DNA from: CALXVA01 sp944393025
GTDB lineage: Bacteria > Bacillota > Clostridia > TANB77 > CAG-508
Direction: 5' to 3'
Assembly: GCA_963931445.1 (NCBI GenBank)
Contig: OZ007016.1
Location: forward strand, 1,426,001 to 1,490,000
DNA: 64,000 bases
Below are positions 12,033-22,379 of this stretch, in pieces; position 1 is the first letter of the stretch, and every line of letters begins with the position of its first letter. The position numbers and the translations under genes were made by a program. The notes beneath the pieces were generated by a model. That model did no database searches and was not told where the DNA came from. It saw only the letters and a list, made by a program, of their open reading frames with translations.

Positions 12033-12743
12033 CTATTTCGATTCTTTAATATAATCATGACTTATTGTTCCTACATATTTAGATATTGTAATATTATCAA
12101 CTTTCTTTACTTCAGCTGTATTCCCATCATTTTTTATCCAATCTATAATTGATCCTGCTCTTGTTAATGCACCATATAGTAGGCTTTGAGATCCTATTGC
12201 TTTTATATAAAATGGCGATCCTATTCTTTCTCCATTTATTTTTATAATATTCCCTTCACATGTAATTGCTGATGTATTTACTAGTCTTTGTCCATTTATT
12301 TCTATTGCTTCTGCACCTGCATTTTTTAATTCATTTACTACTAATTGTAAGTCATCATAATGAATAATTTGAAGAGATGGATTTAAGTTATTTTTTACTG
12401 TTGCATCTGCTAAAACAATTTCTACACCATCACCTGTTACATCTATATTTCCTAATATCATATTATTTTGTTTAAGTTCTTTTTCTTTTGCTTCTGATGT
12501 AGTATCATTTTGTGTTGCAGCTTGTCTTATTTTTTCTAATTCTTTTTCTTTTTGTTCTAATTCTTTTGATGCATCATCATACTTTGCTTTCATTTTTAGT
12601 ACTTCGTCTCTTAATCCATTATCTGACAAAGTTCTAGAAACAGTTGAACTTGCAGAATCCATTGTTTTAATTTGAACACATAATGCTATTGTTAATAAAA
12701 AGCACATAATACCTAAAGTTATCGCTATTTTTCTTTTTACCAA
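12033..12743 (-). CDS. DUF881 family protein (YlxW-like)
   Basis: This is the second DUF881 paralogue, 236 residues. It has an N-terminal helix (IAITLGIMCFLLTIALCVQI), a coiled coil at about residues 45-90 rich in Lys and Glu, then the DUF881 core (NIDVTGDGVEIVLADA, DDLQLVVNELKNAGAEAIEING, GSPFYIKAIGSQ). It resembles the downstream copy along its whole length, so the pair arose by duplication, as in other Firmicutes. It is spaced 12 bases from both neighbours, indicating one operon with ftsQ and sbp. The product is likely anchored in the membrane with the domain outside. Confidence 0.92.
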   Translation of the reverse strand: MVKRKIAITLGIMCFLLTIALCVQIKTMDSASSTVSRTLSDNGLRDEVLKMKAKYDDASKELEQKEKELEKIRQAATQNDTTSEAKEKELKQNNMILGNIDVTGDGVEIVLADATVKNNLNPSLQIIHYDDLQLVVNELKNAGAEAIEINGQRLVNTSAITCEGNIIKINGERIGSPFYIKAIGSQSLLYGALTRAGSIIDWIKNDGNTAEVKKVDNITISKYVGTISHDYIKESK

Positions 12744-12755
12744 GAAATCTCCTCC

Positions 12756-13838
12756 TTAAACTTTTTTTCTAAAATATGGTCTTTCTGTATTTAAATTTAC
12801 ATTTAAATATAAAGTTCCCTCACTTTTCTTTTCTTTTTCTAAAAATTTATCAATCCATAATACTTTTGTACTTAGGTCTGAAACATCTCCTAAATGTATT
12901 TTTTTCTTTTCCTTTTCTAAGGTTAGTATATAATCATTCCTATCTGTAATATCTATTTGAGTAATTAAATCATTTATTGCTTTTTCTCCACTTGACATTG
13001 CTTCTACTATTTTTAATACATCGTTAATTCTCTTTAAATCTTCTTCATTTAATCTATTTCCTTCTATAATATCTTTTTCTGGTGTTTTATAACCTATTAA
13101 AATAGGCTCATTTATATTTTCTGTTGTAATTTCTAATATATAACCTTGATTATTTATATAGACATAAGCATTTCCTAATGTTAACATATATGTAGCAATT
13201 CTTTCTTCAACTTCTATTTCAATTGTATCTGGTAATTTTCGTTTTATTTCAACATTATTTATATAGGCATTTTGTTTTATTGAATTTTCAATTTGAGTTT
13301 TACTAATATTAAAAATATTTTGTTCAAAATATAATCCAGATAAACTTATTATTGTATCAGAAGAAATTTTTGAATTTCCTATTACATTTATATTCTTTAT
13401 ATTAAAAGCAGGTGATAACATTGCATATATAATTCCACCTAAAATAATAAGTATTAAAATGAAAAATTTAATTATTTTTAGTTTCTTTTTCTTCTTTTTA
13501 TTAATCTTTTTTTCATTTTTTTTAATCATTTTTTTAGGTTGCTTTTTTTTAATATTATTTGAATAATTTTCATTATTTTCATCATAATTACTCATATATT
13601 TAGATTTAATTAAAATATTATTATTTTCATTTGTATTATTTTTTTTATTTACTTTTTTCTTTTTATTTTTAGATTTATTCTCTTTTATTTTTTTTGGTTC
13701 TTCTATTTTTTTTAAACCTATTACTATCTCTTCATCAAAACTAAATTTTTCTTCTTTTGTTTCTTGCTTTATATTTTTATTTTTTAAATTATTATTTTTT
13801 TTATTGGTATTTTTCTTTTCTTTTGTCACTCTTGGCAT
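12756..13838 (-). CDS. ftsQ: Cell division protein FtsQ/DivIB
   Basis: FtsQ/DivIB is a bitopic divisome protein that stabilises FtsL and the septal synthase. The 360-residue product has an unusually long Lys/Asn-rich cytoplasmic region of about 120 residues and one membrane helix (IIKFFILILIILGGIIYAML). A POTRA domain then begins FNIKNINVIGNSKIS, with the conserved IKRKLPDTIEIEVEER strand pattern, followed by the beta domain. Its ATG follows the murA stop TAG with no bases between, so the two are coupled. Identification rests on the POTRA pattern and the position between murA and the DUF881 genes. Confidence 0.93.
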   Translation of the reverse strand: MPRVTKEKKNTNKKNNNLKNKNIKQETKEEKFSFDEEIVIGLKKIEEPKKIKENKSKNKKKKVNKKNNTNENNNILIKSKYMSNYDENNENYSNNIKKKQPKKMIKKNEKKINKKKKKKLKIIKFFILILIILGGIIYAMLSPAFNIKNINVIGNSKISSDTIISLSGLYFEQNIFNISKTQIENSIKQNAYINNVEIKRKLPDTIEIEVEERIATYMLTLGNAYVYINNQGYILEITTENINEPILIGYKTPEKDIIEGNRLNEEDLKRINDVLKIVEAMSSGEKAINDLITQIDITDRNDYILTLEKEKKKIHLGDVSDLSTKVLWIDKFLEKEKKSEGTLYLNVNLNTERPYFRKKV

Positions 13839-15095
13839 CTAATCACCTTCTTTTATCTTTATATTTGCACCTAATTTTCTTAATTTTTCATCTAATGCTT
13901 CATATCCTCTTAATATATAATCGATATTAGTAATTTCTGTTTCTCCTTTAGCAACTAATGCTGCTGAAACCAATGCTGCCCCTCCTCTTAGGTCTGTACT
14001 TAATACTTTTGCTCCAGTTAATTTTCTAACTCCTTTAATTACTGCTGTTCTTCCTTCTATAGTAATTTTAGCTCCCATTTTTTTAAGTTCACTCATATAT
14101 TTGTATCTATTTTCAAATATATTTTCTACTATAATTGAAGTTCCTTTTGCTACAGTTAAAATACTTGCAAATACTGATTGCATATCTGTTGGAAATCCTG
14201 GATATGGCATAGTTTTTATATCTACTGCTTTTAATTTTTTAGGTGCTTCTAATAAAATACTTGATTTATCTTTTACTATTTTGCAACCTGTTTCTTCTAA
14301 TTTGTTTACAATTGGATTTATGTGGTCTAATATAACATTATTTAGTTTAATTTTTCCTCCTGTAATTGCAGTCATACATAATAGGCTTCCTGCTTCTATT
14401 CTATCTGGCATAATTGTATAACTAACTTCTTTCAATCTTTTTACACCTATTATTTTTATATTACTTGTTCCTGCTCCTTCTATTTTAGCTCCCATCTTAT
14501 TTAAACAATTTGCTAAATCTACTATTTCAGGTTCCATAGCTGCATTTGTAATATTGGTTTTTCCTTCTGCAAAAACAGAGGCTAAAATAATGTTTTCTGT
14601 TGCTCCTACACTTGGAAAATCCAAATTAATATTTGCGCCTACTATTTTATCACATTTACATACAATAAATCCAGCATTTTTTACAATATTTATTCCTAAT
14701 TTTTCAAAACCACTTAAATGAAGGTCAATTGGTCTTGATCCAATATCACATCCACCAGGATAAGAAAATGTTACTTCTTTAAATCTAGCTAATATTGCAC
14801 CTGCTAATATAACAGTTGAACGCATTTGGTGCATTAAATGTTCTGGTATTTCTTTCTTAGTTATATTTTTTGAATTTATTTCTATTTTTCCTTTACTTTT
14901 TTTTACTTTACATCCTAAAAATTTTAAAATTTCTTGTGTTATTTTTGTATCTCTTATTTCTGGTACATTATATAATTTTGTTATTCCATTGTTTAATATT
15001 GTAGCTGCAAGTATTGGAAGTGAAGCATTTTTAGAACCTGAAACTGTTGCTTCTCCTTCCAATCTTTTTCCTCCTTCTATTATGTAGCTTGGCAT
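13839..15095 (-). CDS. murA: UDP-N-acetylglucosamine 1-carboxyvinyltransferase
   Basis: MurA transfers enolpyruvate to UDP-GlcNAc, the first committed step of peptidoglycan synthesis, and is the target of fosfomycin. The 418-residue product has the N-terminal GSKNASLPILAATIL segment (catalytic Lys and Asn) and the active-site loop SYPGGCDIGSRPIDLHL. The reactive Cys is at about residue 116, as in sensitive enzymes. Late motifs include PYPGFPTDMQS and TDLRGGAALV. I use the ATG at 15095, eight bases after AAAGGG, rather than a GTG at 15104. It leads the ftsQ-DUF881-sbp-ftsAZ string. A perfect palindrome lies about 60 bases upstream. Confidence 0.98.
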   Translation of the reverse strand: MPSYIIEGGKRLEGEATVSGSKNASLPILAATILNNGITKLYNVPEIRDTKITQEILKFLGCKVKKSKGKIEINSKNITKKEIPEHLMHQMRSTVILAGAILARFKEVTFSYPGGCDIGSRPIDLHLSGFEKLGINIVKNAGFIVCKCDKIVGANINLDFPSVGATENIILASVFAEGKTNITNAAMEPEIVDLANCLNKMGAKIEGAGTSNIKIIGVKRLKEVSYTIMPDRIEAGSLLCMTAITGGKIKLNNVILDHINPIVNKLEETGCKIVKDKSSILLEAPKKLKAVDIKTMPYPGFPTDMQSVFASILTVAKGTSIIVENIFENRYKYMSELKKMGAKITIEGRTAVIKGVRKLTGAKVLSTDLRGGAALVSAALVAKGETEITNIDYILRGYEALDEKLRKLGANIKIKEGD

Positions 15096-15153
15096 TATAT
15101 TCACCCTTTCTTAAAATATTTCTATTTTATACTATTTTCTTTTTTGCTATATC

Positions 15154-15172
15154 TTATGTTAAGATAACATAA
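15154..15172. promoter_or_regulatory. Perfect palindrome upstream of murA
   Basis: TTATGTTA-AGA-TAACATAA is a perfect eight-base inverted repeat with a three-base centre, about 60 bases before the murA start. Its size fits an operator for a dimeric regulator. It has no T-run to be a terminator for murA and I do not recognise the regulator. Confidence 0.4.
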
Positions 15173-15220
15173 AAGGTGAATACGTTTTTTCTAGTTTCTT
15201 GTTTAGTAACCTAATAATAA

Positions 15221-15373
15221 GAAAGGCATTTCGCCAAGTATGCCTCTGAAGCAAGTGCGAAATACATGTCACTCGCTTCGCTCGGACAGTCTAAGGATGC
15301 CTAACCTTGTTGTATAGTCAAAATCGATAGGAATACTGAAATATTAAGTAAAAAGTCGATTTTTCCTATACAA
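15221..15373. repeat. Dispersed hairpin cassette, copy 1 (includes a 64-base MITE-like unit)
   Basis: This cassette is shared, in inverted orientation, with 60117-60260. It contains GAAG/CTTC-rich hairpin sequence (CTCGCTTCGCTCGG), then CTAAGGA...CTAACCTTG, then a 64-base unit at 15310-15373. That unit is bounded by TTGTATAG and CTATACAA, with inner arms AAAATCGA/TCGATTTT. The central ~25 bases of the unit (TACTGAAATATTAAGTAAAA) are identical to the other copy. It fills most of the 318-base gap between murA and the dinD remnant; nothing else is seen there except the palindrome above. Confidence 0.65.
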
Positions 15374-15423
15374 TAAAAAAATTCTAGATAAATTTTATGA
15401 CTCTATTCAATTAGAATAGAACA

Positions 15424-16262
15424 CTAATGTTCACTAGAATTTAATTTTCCTATTTCTTTAGCATTTTTATCAGATATAACTTTTTTACCTGTTTCCCTTT
15501 TTAATTGTTCTTTTGCAATCCTTGCTATATTTCCTCATTTTATAACAGAGTCTTCTGCTTCTTTAAAGCCTTTTCGTTTTTTGCTTTTTGATATTTCTGT
15601 CGAAGAAGTTTCAGCTAACATATTTAAAACTAATTCCATATTTGTCATATTATCTCGTAAATTTTCTTTTTTTAAACCCTTTAAATTTTTATATTCTTTA
15701 ACAGAATAGCCACTCCAAGCCTGTGTAGAATATTTGTTAATATTGCAAAGTCTTTACCTGAATTAATGCCTTTTTCTTTTAATTTGTCTGTAAATTCTTT
15801 TCTTATATCTATAGTTTTTAACCTTTGATTAATCCATTCTTCTGAATAACCCTTTTTTCTGTATATATCCAATGCTCTATTTATTGCTATTTCTGGATCA
15901 TATGCTTCATCTATTCTTTCTTTTCCTACTTGTGCAAGCCACAATTTAAATGGCTCTGCTTTTTTAGATGGTATTGATTGAATAAGTCGTAAAACCTGCT
16001 CTATATTCATAACATCTGTATTGTAAAATTTTCCATCCGTAGATTTCATTTTCAGTTGGTTACAATTTGTAACCGACTCATTCCCTTCCTCTTTTAACCT
16101 TAATTTTAATACCCTCCAATAAGTTCGTGCTTTTTGATAATCATTTTCCGTTAGAACAGCAACTACATCTACAACAGAAAAATACCATTTTTCTTCTTCA
16201 TCATTTCATTTTGTTCTAATTTTTTTATCTTCAAATAATTTCAATTCATTATTTTGTTTCAT
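15424..16262 (-). pseudogene. dinD: dinD-like gene (DNA-damage-inducible protein D family), broken
   Basis: Translated in pieces, the region gives a DinD/phage-antirepressor-type protein. It starts at the ATG at 16262 (GAGGT before it) with MKQNNELKLFEDKKIRT. It continues with WYFSVVDVVAVLTENDY, NESVTNCNQLKMKSTDG and IPSKKAEPFKLWLAQVGKERIDE. It ends with GYSVKEYKNLKGLKKENLRDN and RETGKKVIS. It is interrupted by an in-frame TGA at 16208-16206, exactly where relatives have Trp. There is a frameshift near 15735 and a second TGA at 15537-15535. Codons such as GGG, ACG, TCG and CTG are commoner than in neighbours, suggesting acquired DNA. The longest intact stretch is 15681-16049. Confidence 0.85.
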
Positions 16263-16407
16263 TATTACCTCTTTTCTTTTTAATGTCCGCTTTTTTCGTA
16301 CACTTGAGTTTCTTTTTAATTTTATATATTTATACCATAATTCTAACAATTTTTCAATATTTTTTACGAAATTTTGTTTGTTTTTATTGTAGCTTCTACA
16401 AAAGCAA

Positions 16408-16504
16408 AAATAGTAATGAAAAACATTTAGAATATGTCGGTCAATCTGAATTTCTACGAAAATCACATTCTATTCCATATTCTTATAAGTTTTCATTACT
16501 ATTT
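16408..16504. repeat. 97-base symmetric hairpin element
   Basis: Perfect 15-base outer arms (AAATAGTAATGAAAA at 16408-16422 with 16490-16504) are followed inward by six unpaired bases on each side. Perfect eight-base inner arms follow (AGAATATG at 16429-16436 with 16476-16483). Apart from this element, the 16263-16550 gap between the dinD remnant and the next gene holds nothing I can identify. Confidence 0.6.
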
Positions 16505-16550
16505 CTGGCTTAAATAACATAACTTAAAATCTATCCTTTGTAACCTTCTA

Positions 16551-16991
16551 TTATTTTTTAATAAAAAAACTTTTTATTTTATTTAATATTCTCTTAAAAA
16601 TACTTTCTTTATATTTTACTATTTGCATTGTTTCATTATTATTTTCAGTTAGATTTTCCTTTAGTTTATTTGTAAATACATCAGTATTATACATTTGCTG
16701 TTTTTTCAATTCATTTTTTTGTCTTGCTTCATTTTGCATCCTTATAATTTTAGCCTTCTGCTCTGGAGTTGCAAGATAGTCTCTAAATAAATTAAATAGT
16801 ATTGCTTTTGTTTCTGGCATCATTGGTTGGTCTTTTAGTTCTAGTTCATCATTTAGTTCATACTCATAATCTTCATTTCTATTTGCTTCTATTGTTTTAA
16901 TAACTTCGGGAGGAATTTTATTGTATTCTTCTTCATTTAGTTCTTGTAAAATTTTATATACTTCTGCATAAGCATTTTTACGATTGTTCAT
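16551..16991 (-). CDS. Hypothetical protein downstream of the giant helicase
   Basis: This 146-residue protein is not one I recognise. Visible features are an acidic N-terminal half and two short repeated-looking acidic patches. A helical region follows (MPETKAILFNLFRDYLATPEQKAKIIRMQNEARQKNE, split across residues ~55-95), then a basic C-terminus (ESIFKRILNKIKSFFIKK). That C-terminus could be an amphipathic membrane or nucleic-acid contact. Its start overlaps the end of the helicase gene by 14 bases, so it is translated with it and probably works with it. No signal peptide or membrane segment is seen. Confidence 0.7.
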   Translation of the reverse strand: MNNRKNAYAEVYKILQELNEEEYNKIPPEVIKTIEANRNEDYEYELNDELELKDQPMMPETKAILFNLFRDYLATPEQKAKIIRMQNEARQKNELKKQQMYNTDVFTNKLKENLTENNNETMQIVKYKESIFKRILNKIKSFFIKK

Positions 16992-19900
16992 CTAAATTCA
17001 TTCCTCCTTCTTTTGTTTTTTCTACTAATTCTTTTAATGCAGCATCTTCTCTGTCAGACATTTCTATATCTGTTAATGAACTAATTGATGCTTGTGCAAT
17101 TTCTTTTGATGTTCTTCTTTTAGCTTCTAAACTAATACCCATCTCTAATAATTTATTCACTTGTTCTTCTGTTGGAATATTACCTTTTAGTCTGCCATTA
17201 AAAACTCCTACTATAGTTGTCTTTTTGCTTCCTATTCTTTTATCCAGATCTAAATTAGCTTTTATTATTGTTTCTTCACTTATTCCTGATTTTTCTGCTA
17301 AAGTTCTCACAGTATCTGTACTTATTAATTTTGAAACATCTACTCCTATTTCTTGTAGTTTTTCTAGGTCTTCTATTAATTCTTGGGTTGAATTTCTTTC
17401 TACTTTTTCTAAATTTATACCTAGTTCTAGTAATCTTTTAACTTGAGCTTCTGTTGGTGAATTTCCTTTTCTTCCTTGATTTCCTCGGTATAGTCTAGCT
17501 ACTGTGTTTTTTGTGCCTCCAATACTTTTTTGTGGATTTAATTTTAATATTTTTATCTCATCCTCACTTATTCCTGATTTTTCTGCTAAAGTTTTTATTG
17601 TGTCTGTACTCGTTAACTTTGAAACATCTACTCCTATTTTCTGTAATTTTTCTAAGTCTTCTATTAATTTTTGAGTAATATTTTCATTCTTTTCCAAACT
17701 TACACCAAATTCTAATAATTTCTTCACTTGTTCTTTTGTTGGCTTAGCATAATCTCCATTTCCTCTATATGTACTTGCTATGTTATTCTTAGTATTTCCA
17801 ATTTTCTCATCTGGATTTAATCCGATTTCTTTTATTTTTTCTTCACTTATTCCAGACTTTTCTGCCAAACTTCTTATTGTATCATTCCATTGAATTGAAG
17901 ATGTATCTATACCTATTCCTCGCATTTGCTCTAATTTCACTATAAACTCCTGCGTAGCATTTCTTTCTACTCTTTCTAGATTCACTCCTAGTCGTGCTAA
18001 TTTTTTCACCTGTTCTTCTGTTAGTATTTTTCCTTTTACTTGACCTCTGTGAATTCTAGCAATCGTCGATTTCTTATTTCCTATTTTCTCATCTGGATTT
18101 AATCCGATTTTCTGTATTTCTTCTATAGGTATTCTTGATCTATTTGCTAAATCTATTATTCTATCTGTAAATTGAAGTTGTGAAACATCCACTCCTATTC
18201 CTTGTAGTTTTTCTAATTCTTCTATAAATTCTTGGGTAGCATTTTCTTTTTTTTGTAAGCTTATACCTAGCTCCAATAACTTCTGAACTTGTTCTTCTGT
18301 TGGTGGAATTCCATTTTCTTTTCCTCTATACCTTTGTGCTATATGTGATTTATTTGCTCCTATTCTCTCATTTGGGTTCAATCCATTTGCTTTTAATTTT
18401 TCTTCACTTATTCCTGATTTTTTTGCCAATGTCTTTATAGTATCTTTGGCACTTAGTTTCGCAACATTTACACCTATTTTTTGTAATTCTTCCAAAGTTT
18501 CTATAAATTCTTGTGTCACATTTCTAATCTCTAAATTAATTCCTAGTTCTAATAATCTTTTAACTTGTTCTTCTGTTGGTTTAGTCAAATCTCCATTTCC
18601 CCTATATGAACTTGCTATGTTGTTTTTAGTATTTCCAATCTTGTCATCTGGATTTAAACTTATTCTTTGTATTTTTTCTTCACTTATATTTGATTTTTTA
18701 GCTAATGTTTTTATAGTATCTGTAGTTATTAGTTTTGAAACATTTACTCCTATTGCTTGTAATTTTTCTAAAGTTTCTATAAATTTCTGAATTGATGACT
18801 TACTACTACTTTTATTAACTTCATTCTCTAACTCCACAAAATTTTTCAATAGGCCGGTAAGTTCAAATGGACCTGCATTTTTATCTATAAAACCTCTTCC
18901 TCGACTTTCTCCATCTTTCGCAATTCTATCTTGTAAATCTATTTGCCATAGGTCAACTTGGCTACCTAACTTTATTATTTCTCTTATTTCTTCAATTTGT
19001 TTCTCATTTAACCCATAAAATTCATTTTTTAAATATTCTTTGTATTTATTCTGTATTTCTTTTAATACAGTGGCATATCCTGTTTCTTCCTTATCTCTAC
19101 TATTTATATCTGGTAATGTTCCATTATGTCTTTCTGTCCAGTCTAGTATAAGGTTTAGCATTTGTATGTCATCTTGCTCTGTTATTTCATTTTCCCAATT
19201 TACTTTTAATGTGTTATTTACTAAATCAATTACGACTGGTCTATCATCATCTTTAGTAGGATTATCTGGATCTTCCGCATAAATTACTCTTCCTAATTGT
19301 TGCAAATATAATATTCTTGAGTTTTCATCCATTGGTCTTAGCCATATCATTCCATCTAGTTTATCTAAGTGTAACCCCTCATTTGCTTTATTCATTACTA
19401 GCATAAATTCAGTTTCTTCTGTATTAGCATTTTGAAACTCTTCTAATCGTCTGCTATTTTCTTTGTCTCCATATTCTCCAAGCATTGAATGAAAATTAGG
19501 TACTATATCTGAGCCCTTAAAGTATTCCTCAATTTGTTTTTCATAATCTGCTATCTTATCTTTTCCTTTTTTTCTTCCTATTACATTTCCATCTTCATCT
19601 TCTAATTCATCCACAATTGGCAAAAATACTATATATTTTCCACCCTTTTTCACATTCGCTTGTAATATTTCTGGTATTCCTTCTGCATTTTCTACATTTC
19701 TTCTCAAAGTTTCATATTCTTCTAATTTTTCATTTCTTTCTTGTACATCTTCTATTTGATCTATTTTACCTTTTAACTTATCTAAACTTCCATCTGTCTT
19801 TAAATTATATGCACAACTAACAAGTTTAGGATTTACAACTAAGCCCATTCTTATTGCATTTGTTAAACTCATATTCATAGCAACATGTTTTCCAGTTACT

Positions 19901-22246
19901 GCTTCTCTATTTGTGTATCCTAACTTTTGAGCTATTTCATTTGACATGTTTATGCCATCTGCATCTCTTCTTGGAGTCGCTGTTATTCCTAATACTTTTG
20001 TACTTTCTGGCTGATTATCTAGCAATGTATTTAGTCTATATCCCCATTTTTTTGCACCTGTTCTATGTAATTCATCTAATACAACAAAATCATATTGTTT
20101 GTTTATAGTTTCTTTTCCATCTCGTGCAAGTAAACTTGGATATGTTGCAAATTTTAGGTTTGGAAATACATCTGCTATTATTGCATCCTTATCCTTACTT
20201 CTTCCGAAAAGTATTTACTGGTCCGTGAATGTATTTTATAATATTGTCTTTCATTTGCTCTAATATTTCATTTTGAGGTGCTAGGTAAAGTATTTTTTCA
20301 TTTTGGTGTTCCATCATCTGTGATAAAGCAACAAAACTTTTTCCTCCACCTGTTGGTAATATTACTGATGCAAATCTATTCTCTTGCAATATTTCATCTG
20401 CTCTGTCTTTTGCTCTTTGTTGGTATGGTCTTAACTGTATTCCGGTACCTTGTACATCATAATATCCTAAAAATCTTTCTATTCTTTCAATAGATAGGTC
20501 TTGATTTAGGATTGATGCATTTTTCCCTTGATTTAAATTTTCTCTATTTTCTGCTATCATTCTGTCATATTGTTCTAATCGTTTTGCTTTTATAGTTTCT
20601 GATGTGTCATTTTCAGTAATTTCAAAATCATTTCTTCTTGTTATCATATTTAATAGGATAGTTGGAATATCCTGTCTATCTATACCTTGTTCTTCTAACT
20701 TTTGATATAACTCTACAATATACTCATTTTGTATTCTTTGAATCAAATTATTTCTTTCAGCTACCGAAAATTCTTCTATACCAATTTTCTGCCAATCGTA
20801 TAATGAAAATATAGCTTCTGCATAATATTCTTCTTTATCTATTTTTTCATTTCTTTTTGTCTTTGAGAATGTGCTACTCATTATGCCTTTTACATCAGAT
20901 AGTCCACCACTTTTGATTATTTCTATCTGTTCTTCTTCAGATAGTCCTTTTATTTTATCTATTAACCCCGTAGCTTCGCCGTTTAAATCTATTGAAATTG
21001 ACTCGCTAAGCTTAACTCCTCTATTACTTTGTCTTGTTATTATTGCTGGTTCTATTTCAAAACCATTACTCTCTATATTTTGAACAATATCTCTATATTT
21101 TGGATTATATCCTATTACTTGATTTAATAATTTCGCTAATTCTCTTGCATTTGATTGTGACTTAGCTAAATAAAACATATTTTTAACAATAGAATTTGCT
21201 TGCCCATATTCTACTTTTCCATCTGTTAACTCATACATTTCTTCAATTGATATATCATCTCTTACACCATACTCTTTTAATAGCGAACTATTCTCTGGTA
21301 TTTCAATGCTTCTACCTTCATTTGCAAATCTAATTACTTCTCGCTTTAAATCTCTAACCAATTCTTGGTCTTGTCCTTCTATTTGTTGTAATAATGCAAA
21401 AATGTCCACAATTTCTCTTGGTACATCTATTATTTCGTCTTTTTCAATATCTCCATAATGGATTAGTTCTAGTGATGAAAACGCATTTCCTATTGTTTGC
21501 ACTAATAAATTGTTATTTGCTGTGTGAGGTATTAAAGGCTCCATTCCACCTACTCTTTCAAGCAAAGTTAATTTAGCGATTATCTTGTTTTTTTCTAATG
21601 ATTGTTCTTCATTTAGTGCTTGATAACTACTAATTCTTGCAACTGGAGACCTATATGTAATACCTTTTCTTAGTTTTGCTTTACTTTGGTATAATGGCTC
21701 TCTTGTGGTGTATCTCATTTCTATTGCTTTTCTTATTTCTTCTGCAGTTTTGCTATTATCTATTTCTGAAATAGTTTCTAAAAGTCTACTGTCATCTGGA
21801 ATAGAAGAAATATATTTTTCTACTTTTTTTGCTATTTCTTCTAGCATATATTGCCCAGCATTGATAACTTTTTCTCCTAATTCGCTTTTAGGAACTTTTA
21901 CCATCACATATCTATCTTTGTAAAATCCTCTTCCATAGGAAATAGACACGTTTGCATTGCTTGAAAGTGAAATACAGTTTGTATCTTTTCTATAATGCAT
22001 CTTTATATGGTCATAAACTTGTTCTAAACTTATTTCGGCATCTTTGCTATATTTAGGTAGCTCATTTTCAGCATTTTCTTCATATCTTTCTCTGTCTGTT
22101 CTTATTTTTTCAATATTACCTGCATTATCTAATGTCACTCCTGCTTCTAAATCTTGATTATCTTCCATATTTAAAGCACGAAAAAAGTAATAGTTCTCTT
22201 CATCTTCTATTATATTAAATTCATCTATCTCAAATAAACTTTCCAT
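16978..22246 (-). CDS. Very large SF2 helicase with six C-terminal repeats, split by one frameshift
   Basis: Reading through one extra A/T in the run at 20207-20210, the gene encodes about 1,755 residues. The N-terminal ~150 residues hold YFFRAL and CISLSSNANVSISYG, which loosely recall the ADP-ribosyltransferase fold; this is inference. Around residue 630 comes the helicase core: LRPYQQRAKDRADEIL, Walker A LPTGGGKS, DELH (~725), ITATPRR, and a C-terminal motif LQQLGRVIYAEDP. Six tandem copies of a ~92-residue unit follow. The downstream frame alone (16978-20025) lacks Walker A and the upstream frame alone (20195-22246) lacks the DELH and later motifs, so neither piece is a full helicase. The substrate is unknown. 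It lies beside topB in an accessory block. Confidence 0.8.
17110..18800 (-). repeat. Six tandem ~92-codon repeats within the helicase gene
   Basis: Each unit runs roughly TQEFIE-LEKLQ-IGVDVSKL, then TDTIKTLAEKSGISEE, then LNPDEKIGNTKNNIA--YRG, then PTEEQVKKLLELGI-LE. The units are similar but not identical, and the order of conserved blocks never changes. The GISEE and EEQVKKLLELG parts look like short helices, so DNA-binding helicase-associated repeats are plausible. The exact domain family cannot be named from sequence by eye. Confidence 0.8.
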
Positions 22247-22379
22247 ATAAAATATTTTCCTTTGTAATAACTTTATCTATAAGATATTTTATCATACCCT
22301 GTCAAAATATAAAAGATTTTCTGCTCATTTTTTTGACCAAAAATAAGAACTAGGATTCGCCATACCTAATTCTTATTTC

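Noticed and set aside
15424..16262. TGA read as Trp (altered genetic code)
   Set aside because: All intact genes I checked use TGG for Trp and none is interrupted by TGA. dinD also has a frameshift, and its second TGA stands where relatives probably have Gly.
16206..16466. 86-codon open frame
   Set aside because: Only its last ~18 codons are real coding sequence (the start of dinD). The upstream part has no ribosome site and overlaps the hairpin at 16408-16504.
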